Assembly: GCF_900232995.1 (NCBI RefSeq)
Contig: NZ_OCVX01000007.1
Location: forward strand, 248,992-305,242
Reading direction: 5' to 3'
Source: Mycobacterium simulans
Lineage (GTDB): Bacteria > Actinomycetota > Actinomycetes > Mycobacteriales > Mycobacteriaceae
Length of the DNA stretch: 56,251 bases
The position numbers were made by a program, and so were the translations under genes. Position 1 is the stretch's first letter; the number at the start of each line of letters is the position of its first letter. Below the pieces are notes generated by a model, which did no database searches, was not told where the DNA came from, and saw only the letters and a list, made by a program, of their open reading frames with translations. Below, piece after piece: positions 50,589 through 56,251 of this stretch.

Positions 50589-51734
50589 ATGGAAGGTGCG
50601 GTTGCAGGTTTGGTGTTGCTGGCCGTCCTGGTGATATTCGCCATCATCGTGGTGGCCAAGTCGGTTGCGCTGATTCCGCAGGCGGAGGCCGCGGTGATCG
50701 AGCGGTTGGGTCGGTATAGCCGAACCGTCAGTGGACAGCTGACGTTATTGGTGCCGTTCATCGACCGCATCCGGGCCCGGGTGGACCTGCGCGAGCGAGT
50801 GGTGTCGTTTCCGCCGCAGCCGGTGATCACCGAGGACAACCTGACGCTGAACATCGACACCGTCGTCTACTTCCAGGTGACCGTTCCGCAGGCGGCGGTC
50901 TACGAGATCAGCAACTACATCGTCGGCGTCGAGCAGCTGACCACCACCACGCTGCGCAACGTCGTCGGAGGCATGACGTTGGAACAGACACTGACCTCCC
51001 GCGACCAGATCAACGCCCAGTTGCGCGGCGTGCTTGACGAGGCGACAGGTCGGTGGGGCCTGCGGGTGGCGCGGGTTGAGCTGCGCAGCATCGACCCGCC
51101 GCCGTCGATTCAGGCGTCGATGGAAAAGCAGATGAAGGCCGACCGGGAAAAGCGGGCGATGATTCTGACCGCCGAAGGTACCCGCGAAGCGGCGATCAAA
51201 CAGGCCGAGGGCCAAAAGCAGTCGCAAATCCTGGCCGCCGAGGGCGCCAAGCAGGCCGCGATCCTGGCCGCCGAAGCGGACCGGCAGTCACGGATGCTGC
51301 GCGCCCAAGGCGAACGCGCCGCGGCCTACCTGCGTGCACAGGGTGAGGCCAAGGCCATCGAAAAGACCTTCGCCGCGATCAAGGCCGGCAGGCCGACCCC
51401 GGAGATGCTGGCCTATCAGTACCTGCAGACGCTGCCGGAGATGGCACGTGGGGAAGCGAACAAGGTATGGGTGGTGCCCAGCGACTTCAATGCGGCGCTG
51501 CAGGGGTTCACCAGACTTTTGGGAAAGCCGGGCGAGGACGGGGTTTTCCGGTTCGAGCCGTCCCCGGTTGAGGATGTCCCTAAGCATGCCGCCGGCGAGG
51601 AGGACCCCGACGTCGCCGACTGGTTCTCTACCGAAACCGACCCATCGATTGCCCAGGCGGTGGCCAAGGCCGAGGCCATAGCACGCAAACCGGTCGACGA
51701 CGCGCTCGGAGGACCGCCCCAGTTACGTCATTAG
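50589..51734 (+). CDS. SPFH/band 7 (stomatin-like) membrane protein
   Basis: The 381-residue protein has one N-terminal membrane helix (residues about 5-25), the stomatin signature VDLRERVVSFPPQPVITEDN with LTLNIDTVVYFQV, and the band 7 core TTLRNVVGGMTLEQTLTSRD. A long Ala/Glu/Gln-rich helix follows (about 175-260), typical of oligomerising SPFH proteins. It forms a pair with the upstream NfeD gene, expected to build membrane scaffolds and affect protein quality control. ATG 50589 follows GAAAGGAA. M. tuberculosis counterpart: Rv1488. Confidence 0.93.
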   Translation: MEGAVAGLVLLAVLVIFAIIVVAKSVALIPQAEAAVIERLGRYSRTVSGQLTLLVPFIDRIRARVDLRERVVSFPPQPVITEDNLTLNIDTVVYFQVTVPQAAVYEISNYIVGVEQLTTTTLRNVVGGMTLEQTLTSRDQINAQLRGVLDEATGRWGLRVARVELRSIDPPPSIQASMEKQMKADREKRAMILTAEGTREAAIKQAEGQKQSQILAAEGAKQAAILAAEADRQSRMLRAQGERAAAYLRAQGEAKAIEKTFAAIKAGRPTPEMLAYQYLQTLPEMARGEANKVWVVPSDFNAALQGFTRLLGKPGEDGVFRFEPSPVEDVPKHAAGEEDPDVADWFSTETDPSIAQAVAKAEAIARKPVDDALGGPPQLRH

Positions 51735-51744
51735 GCTTTAAAAC

Positions 51745-52110
51745 ATGAGCGTTCTGACTTCACCGAAAACCTATGCGGCGCTAGCCGCGTTTCAGGCCGG
51801 CGATGCGGCGGCATGCGCGATACCCCTGCCGTATATCGATAAAACCTTGGATTACCTGGAGGTTCCGGTCGGCGTGCGGCCCATCCTGCCGGTGGTGAAA
51901 GTTGCGTCCATGGTCGGTCTCTTGTCGGTCACCCGGTTTCCTGGCTTGGCGAGGTTGACGACGGCGATGCTGACGTTGTATTTCGTCTTAGCGGTAGCCG
52001 CCCATATCCGGGTGAAGGATCGGCCTGTCAATGCGATTCCGGCAGCGACTTTCTTGACGACCTACGCCGTGATGACGGCTAAAGGGCCTAACTGTCGCGA
52101 TCACAAGTGA
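51745..52110 (+). CDS. DoxX-like small membrane protein (Rv1489-like)
   Basis: The 121-residue protein has about four hydrophobic segments and the pattern of small DoxX-like/DUF4260-type membrane proteins (DKTLDYLEVPVGVRPILPVV, TTAMLTLYFVLAVAAHIRVKD). It starts 10 bp after the SPFH gene and may be cotranscribed. It is convergent with the proline-rich gene, 10 bp away. The function is unknown. Confidence 0.75.
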   Translation: MSVLTSPKTYAALAAFQAGDAAACAIPLPYIDKTLDYLEVPVGVRPILPVVKVASMVGLLSVTRFPGLARLTTAMLTLYFVLAVAAHIRVKDRPVNAIPAATFLTTYAVMTAKGPNCRDHK

Positions 52111-52120
52111 CAAGCGAGGC

Positions 52121-52618
52121 TCACCTCGGCTGTGTCGCCGGAGTTGTGGGCGCCGGGGTCGGCGCTGGCGATGCCGGACCGCCTGGTCCCTGACCCGGCA
52201 CCCCCGGTGGCGGCCCAGGCGGAAGTCCAGGTGCAGGAGCGCCCGGCGGTGGGCCAAAGCGGAAAGCCGGGAATCCGGGTGGCGGAGGAAGCTGGGGCGG
52301 TCGACCATACATGGGTCCCGGGAGCATGCCCGGTCCCGGAGGCGGCCCGTGGTGCCAAGCCATTTGTGGCCCCGGCGGCCCGAACGGTCCTGGCGGCGGT
52401 GGTGGCCCAAAAACGAAGGCCCACAGGAAAATAGACGCACCGGCGGTGGCAACCGCGCCGATGACCAAGCCGCCTAGCCCGGCGCCGACGAGTGCGGCTG
52501 TTGAGTAGCGGCGGCGCGGACGTTCTTGGGGGCTTGCCGGTGCCGGATTGGCGACGGAGCCTTGGTCAACGGGGTGGGGGCGGGTGGTTGGGTTGGCATC
52601 GCTGTTTTCGGTGGTCAT
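52121..52618 (-). CDS. Proline-rich single-pass membrane protein A
   Basis: The 165-residue protein has a hydrophilic N-terminus (about 1-38, ending ERPRRR), one membrane helix at about 40-70 (STAALVGAGLGGLVIGAVAT), and a C-terminal tail of about 95 residues that is over one third proline (FGPPPPPGPFGPPGPQ, PPGAPAPGLPPGPPPG). The positive-inside rule puts the Pro-rich tail outside the membrane. It starts at ATG 52618; a TTG three codons earlier is also in frame. It is a paralogue of the next gene upstream and, with it, is transcribed away from the two-component genes. I know no such gene at this place in M. tuberculosis. The function is unknown. Confidence 0.68.
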   Translation of the reverse strand: MTTENSDANPTTRPHPVDQGSVANPAPASPQERPRRRYSTAALVGAGLGGLVIGAVATAGASIFLWAFVFGPPPPPGPFGPPGPQMAWHHGPPPGPGMLPGPMYGRPPQLPPPPGFPAFRFGPPPGAPAPGLPPGPPPGVPGQGPGGPASPAPTPAPTTPATQPR

Positions 52619-52669
52619 GTGGCTCAAGGTAAACAGCGAACTTGAAATGGGTCTGAAGAAAGCTCAGTG

Positions 52670-52933
52670 CTATCGCGGCGGCGAGGGCGGCGAGGGCGGC
52701 GCCGGTGGTGGCGGGTAGCTCACCGGAGGTGTCGACGACAGTTGCGGATATGGCGGCGGCGGAAGCTCGACGCGGACTTTCAAGGTGAGGCCCGATATCA
52801 CAAAGGCGACGATCGCCCCGACGACCAGTCCCACAACCCCAGCGCCAACCACCGCGCCTGTGGAATGGCGTCGCCCGGGTGCGGCGCTGATAGCCGGAGG
52901 CGGCGGTGGCGTGTTGGCGTTGCCGTGAGTCAT
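52670..52933 (-). CDS. Proline-rich single-pass membrane protein B
   Basis: The 87-residue protein has the same plan as protein A: a short N-terminus with GRRHSTGAVVGAGVVGLVVG leading into a membrane helix (about 25-50), then an outer tail rich in proline (LPPPPYPQ, SYPPPPAPPSPPSPPR). ATG 52933 follows GGGGAACC; a longer frame to 53020 would overlap the response-regulator start and is rejected. RRxSTxAxVGAGxxGLVxGA is shared with protein A, so the two arose by duplication. The divergent response regulator starts only 85 bp away, so control by that system is likely. Confidence 0.66.
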   Translation of the reverse strand: MTHGNANTPPPPPAISAAPGRRHSTGAVVGAGVVGLVVGAIVAFVISGLTLKVRVELPPPPYPQLSSTPPVSYPPPPAPPSPPSPPR

Positions 52934-53018
52934 GTGGTTCCCCATGTCGTTGGTTGTGCGTAGTGAAGAAACTAGCTGCTTCAGGTCGATCTCAGAATGA
53001 CGCGTTAACAATGGGGCC

Positions 53019-53747
53019 ATGTCCGATTGTTCGCGCGCGCGGTCGGCCGGTCGCCGGGTCGATCAGTTCAGCGTCGGTGCGCCGCGGGTCCTCGTCGTCG
53101 AGGACTCCGAGACCATCCGCGAAATGGTGAGCGAGGCCTTGCGCGACGCCGGCTACCACACCGATACCCGTTGCGACGGAGACGGATTGGAAGACGGCCT
53201 GGAAGGGCTGCGGCCGGACCTGGTGGTGCTCGACATCATGCTGCCGGGACGTGACGGATTCACCCTCGTCGACGTCATCCGCGAATGGGGTGATATCGGC
53301 ATCGTGTTGATCACCGCCCGTGACGGCCTGCCGGATCGGTTGCGTGGCCTTGACGGCGGGGCCGACGATTACGTGGTCAAACCTTTCGAACTCGCTGAAC
53401 TCGTGTCACGGGTCGGCGCGGTGCTGCGCCGGCGAGGACGGCTGCCACAGGTAGTTCAGATCGGCGACCTGATGTTGGATGTCGATGCCGGTATGGCTGC
53501 ACGCGATGGGCACCCGCTGGACCTGACCGCGACCGAACTGCGGCTCTTGCATTTCCTTGTGGAGCAGCGCGGCCGGATCGTCAACGCCCGCCAGATCCTC
53601 AACGCGGTGTGGGGCTACGACGCCTACGACCCCAACCTGGTGCAGGTACACGTCAGCGGGTTACGGCGCAAGCTCGAGGCACACGGGCCACGGATTCTGC
53701 ACACTGTCCGGGGCATCGGCTATCGACTGCAACCGCACCGGTCATGA
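53019..53747 (+). CDS. OmpR-family response regulator
   Basis: The 242-residue protein has a receiver domain at about 22-135 with the phosphoacceptor D72 (VVLDIMLPGRDG), acidic pair E28-D29, T99 and K121 (VVKPFELAEL), and a winged-helix DNA-binding domain at about 145-240 (LDLTATELRLLHFLVEQRGR, VHVSGLRRKLE, TVRGIGYRLQ). An extra 20-residue N-terminus precedes the receiver. Its stop overlaps the kinase start by 4 bp (ATGA). It probably regulates itself and the divergent proline-rich genes. I cannot equate it with a named mycobacterial regulator. Confidence 0.93.
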   Translation: MSDCSRARSAGRRVDQFSVGAPRVLVVEDSETIREMVSEALRDAGYHTDTRCDGDGLEDGLEGLRPDLVVLDIMLPGRDGFTLVDVIREWGDIGIVLITARDGLPDRLRGLDGGADDYVVKPFELAELVSRVGAVLRRRGRLPQVVQIGDLMLDVDAGMAARDGHPLDLTATELRLLHFLVEQRGRIVNARQILNAVWGYDAYDPNLVQVHVSGLRRKLEAHGPRILHTVRGIGYRLQPHRS

Positions 53748-55237
53748 TCGCCGACCCCGCGACTCCCACACCGTCGCTGCAGCGACGGGTGATCGTGCTA
53801 GTCGTCGCGTTGTTGGCGGTACTCCTGGTGGTGCTGGGCGTGACCATCGACGTGAGCCTGGGCCGGCAGGCCCGCCGAAATCTCCACGATCGGCTGCTGG
53901 CGGCCACGTCGCGCGCGGATGCGCTGGCGGCCGACCACACTGCGCCTGAGCTACTCGCCGCCCAGCTCAACGGCGGGAGCGTGCGGGCACTGCTGGTCAC
54001 CGCGGACGGTGCTACCTACGGTGATCGCAGCATCAGTCCCGATACCCAAGCGGGTTCTGCTATCCCGCCATGGCCCGGCTATAGGCCGCCCGTTCCGCCC
54101 GGCCCGCATCCGGGACCGCCGCACGGCCCGCCGCCACCACCGCCACCGCCACTCGGACCGCCTCCCGGTCCCCAGGAGGCCACGGCAACCGCGGTGGTGC
54201 ACCCATTGTCCGATGGTTCTCGGCTGATCCTGGTTGCCGATACCACGCAGACCACGCTGGTAACCCGTCAGCTACGTCAACTGATGATCGGTTCCGGGAT
54301 CGCGACCTTGGTGGTGGCGGCGCTGCTGCTGGTCGCGGTGAGCCGGGCCGCATTGCGGCCGCTTGACCGGCTCACGGCACTGGCCAAAGATATCACGACC
54401 GGCGATCGCGGCCGTCGTCTTCGCCCCGATCGCACTAACACCGAACTTGGCCGTGCGGCAAGCGCTTTCGACGCAATGCTCGACGCATTGGAAGATTCCG
54501 AGCGACGCGCCCGGCAGGCCGCGGATGCAGCGCAGCGCGCCGAGAACGCGACCCGGCAATTCCTCGTCGATGCCGCCCACGAGCTTCGCACCCCGATCGC
54601 CGGGATCCACGCCGCCGCCGAACAACTCGCCGCCAGCGCCGGCCAACACGAAGCCGACCCCGAGGCGCGCGGTCAGTACTGGCGGGCCAGCCTGTTGCTG
54701 TCGGACGTGCGCCGCGCCGGGCGGCTGGTCGCCGACATGCTCGATCTCAGTCGCATTGACGCCGGGCTACCGCTCAACATTCACGACACCGACTTGGCCG
54801 CCGTCGTCGACGCCGAAGTTGGACGAACCGCCATGCTCGCGCCGCAGCTGACGGTTGCCCGGACCGGCCAGACCGGATTTACGGTCGCGGCCGATCCCAC
54901 CCGGGTAGCGCAGATCTTGTCCAACCTGCTCGACAATGCGCGCAGATACACCCCGGCGGGCGGGTCAATCACGGTCGACCTAGGTACCGGCGGCGGTGTG
55001 GCTGAGCTGACCGTGACCGACACTGGGCCGGGTGTTCCCGAGGACGAGCGTTACCGCATCTTCGAGCGGTTGGTGCGCCTTGATGCTGGGCGCGCCCGCG
55101 ACCACGGCGGGGCCGGCCTGGGCTTGGCAATTGCGCGGGCGCTGGCCCGCGCACATGGCGGCGAGCTGGAGTGTCTGCCGCATGACGGCGGCGCGCAGTT
55201 CCGGCTCAGCTTGCCCGCGGCGGCCGGCCGCGAGTGA
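53744..55237 (+). CDS. Sensor histidine kinase with proline-rich extracytoplasmic loop
   Basis: The 497-residue kinase has TM1 at about 14-38, an outer sensor region 40-178, TM2 at about 180-200, HAMP at 201-253, HisKA with the phosphorylated H279 (FLVDAAHELRTPIAG) and an ATPase domain with N, G1 and G2 boxes (ILSNLLDNARRYTP, VTDTGPGVPEDE, GGAGLGLAIARAL). Residues 108-145 of the sensor are a Pro/Gly/His-rich stretch (PPGPHPGPPHGPPPPPPPP and on), unusual for a kinase and like the tails of the two nearby membrane proteins. ATG 53744 overlaps the regulator stop. The signal is unknown; interaction with the Pro-rich proteins or metal binding by the His residues are possibilities. Confidence 0.92.
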   Translation: MIADPATPTPSLQRRVIVLVVALLAVLLVVLGVTIDVSLGRQARRNLHDRLLAATSRADALAADHTAPELLAAQLNGGSVRALLVTADGATYGDRSISPDTQAGSAIPPWPGYRPPVPPGPHPGPPHGPPPPPPPPLGPPPGPQEATATAVVHPLSDGSRLILVADTTQTTLVTRQLRQLMIGSGIATLVVAALLLVAVSRAALRPLDRLTALAKDITTGDRGRRLRPDRTNTELGRAASAFDAMLDALEDSERRARQAADAAQRAENATRQFLVDAAHELRTPIAGIHAAAEQLAASAGQHEADPEARGQYWRASLLLSDVRRAGRLVADMLDLSRIDAGLPLNIHDTDLAAVVDAEVGRTAMLAPQLTVARTGQTGFTVAADPTRVAQILSNLLDNARRYTPAGGSITVDLGTGGGVAELTVTDTGPGVPEDERYRIFERLVRLDAGRARDHGGAGLGLAIARALARAHGGELECLPHDGGAQFRLSLPAAAGRE

Positions 55238-55289
55238 ATAGCGCCGTAGCGGCTGGCGTGGACCCGCGGCTGCGCGTCGATACCACCGA

Positions 55290-55480
55290 GATGCGGGGCG
55301 GCTCCGGTGCCGCCCTTGCCGCCGTTGCCGCCGGTGCCGGCGCTGCCGTTGGTGCCGCCGGCCCCGGTGCCGGCCAGCCCGCGGCGCCTACGCCGCCGGT
55401 GGTGTTGAGGTTGCTGCCGCCGTTACCGGCGGTGCCGCCGTTGGCGTCACCGCCGGCGCCGCCCTACCCGGGCTAAAACC
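55290..55480 (-). pseudogene. Broken PGRS-domain remnant
   Basis: On the minus strand two short blocks encode Gly/Ala/Asn-rich PGRS-like sequence, but in different frames: 55313-55377 reads in the frame of bases 1 mod 3, and 55392-55460 in the frame of bases 0 mod 3. The shift near 55380 and the absence of a PE domain or start show a decayed gene fragment. It starts about 50 bp after the kinase stop. Confidence 0.6.
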
Positions 55481-55924
55481 CAATGACCGAACCCGAAATC
55501 GTCGTAATCGACAACACGGACCTAATGCCCGAGGGATGCAGCCTGCGCGGCCGCAAGACACCCTGGCCGGTAGGCTCCGTTGTCTGATCTCGACCCGGGC
55601 AGGTGCGTTGTTTCTCACCGAAATCTGTTGGGCCAGTTGTGTAGTCGGCTCGGGACTCGACATTACGACCAATTCCGCGACGAGCAGCCGGCCCCCGCTG
55701 CGGTCGATCCGGCGGAATGTCGGCCGCTACGAGCGATTCGCGCTGCTTCGGGACAACGCCGAGAACGTGGCCGAGTAGATGGCTGCACAAGGTAGTGCAC
55801 ACATTCCACCCCACCGCCAGGGCGCGGTGGTCTTGATGTCGTCTTGGCCGCGATCGCGTATCGCTGCCCCGGTTGCCGCCGGGGGGCGCCGCCGTCGCAG
55901 CGCTGGCCCGTCTCGCCTCACGTG
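55481..55924. other. 444-bp stretch without a supported gene
   Basis: Small overlapping open frames occur on both strands, but none shows a recognisable domain, a strong ribosome site, or mycobacterial third-position GC bias over a useful length. Together with the PGRS remnant beside it, the region looks like decayed sequence between two PGRS blocks. Confidence 0.45.
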
Positions 55925-56251
55925 TTAGCTGGACTGGCCTTGGCTGCCGTTGCCGCCAAACAAGCCGCCAAGTATGGAGGTGCCGCCCTTCCCGCCGGAC
56001 ATGGCGCCGCCGCCGTTCCCTCCGCCGGAGCCAATGTTGGGGCCAACGACGCCGGCAGTGCCGCCCTTCCCGCCGGCGTCACCCGCTGCACCGGGGTTAC
56101 CGTCGGCGCCGGCGCTGCCGATGACGATCGCAGAGCCACCGCCACCTCCGCCGGTGCCGGAGCCGCCATTGCCGCCTCCGCCGCCGAACTTGACCGTGGC
56201 GCTGCCGGCTGTCGGCTGGAACACAGCCTGGCCGCCGGACCCTCCCTTGCC
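55925..56251 (-). CDS. C-terminal part of a PGRS-type Gly-rich protein, 5' end beyond window
   Basis: The minus-strand frame enters from the right edge (GKGGSGGQAVFQPTAG), continues with GGGGGNGGSGTGGGGGG, VIGSAGADGNPGAAGDAG and NIGSGGGNGGG, and ends GGNGSQGQSS with TAA at 55925-55927. Composition fits the C-terminus of a PE_PGRS protein, but the PE domain is not visible, so the family is inferred. At least 108 residues are present. Confidence 0.75.
   Translation of the reverse strand, partial: GKGGSGGQAVFQPTAGSATVKFGGGGGNGGSGTGGGGGGSAIVIGSAGADGNPGAAGDAGGKGGTAGVVGPNIGSGGGNGGGAMSGGKGGTSILGGLFGGNGSQGQSS

Overview
The window comes from a high-GC actinobacterium and is almost certainly a slow-growing Mycobacterium close to, but not inside, the M. 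tuberculosis complex. Gene order follows the M. tuberculosis block Rv1441c-Rv1489 nearly gene for gene. Several proteins (InhA, FabG1, SufC, MoxR1, RipA/B) look nearly identical to my recollection of the M. tuberculosis sequences, and there are PE_PGRS genes and MIRU-type repeats. It is not M. tuberculosis itself: the PE_PGRS genes expected on both sides of ctaB are missing, Rv1443c is missing, sufB has no intein, and the right end carries genes I do not know at this locus. These comparisons are from memory, not from a search.

Layout: 1-2199 is a PE_PGRS gene cut by the left edge. 2516-4819 is a BisC-type molybdoenzyme. 5-12 kb is the leftward carbon operon tkt-tal-zwf2-opcA-pgl plus a small coiled-coil gene. 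12-20 kb holds heme O/A synthesis (ctaB, ctaA), a quinone oxidoreductase, an ATP-grasp-like protein, an ABC exporter and the mannosyltransferase mptB; the ABC exporter and mptB genes are separated by four perfect 53-bp MIRU copies. 20.2-26.7 kb is the complete SUF iron-sulfur operon sufR-B-D-C-S-U-T. 26.7-29.7 kb holds fadE15 and a second PE_PGRS gene. 29.9-32.7 kb is the metal ATPase ctpD with two thioredoxins. 32.9-39.1 kb holds echA12, an ABC-F ATPase, a tiny HTH protein, a TetR regulator and aconitase. 39.3-45.5 kb is the cell-wall/chaperone cluster: a membrane protein, ripA, ripB, moxR1, DUF58 and VWA genes. 45.5-46.5 kb is a DUF559 nuclease-like gene bracketed by palindromic repeats. 46.5-49.2 kb is fabG1-inhA-hemZ. 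49.2-52.1 kb holds Rv1486c-, NfeD-, SPFH- and DoxX-like genes. 52.1-55.2 kb holds two small proline-rich membrane proteins divergent from a two-component system whose sensor also carries a proline-rich loop. From 55.2 kb to the edge there is a broken PGRS remnant and the 3' end of another PGRS gene.

The operons are tightly packed. Many junctions are 4-bp stop/start overlaps (ATGA or GTGA), and several of the rest are filled by MIRU-like elements that supply the upstream stop, a GAGGAG-type ribosome site and the next start. The most interesting points for follow-up are the proline-rich two-component locus, the DUF559 gene with its flanking palindromes, the intein-free sufB with a low-GC island, and the family of junction repeats. 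No tRNA, rRNA, CRISPR array, prophage or classical insertion sequence was seen.
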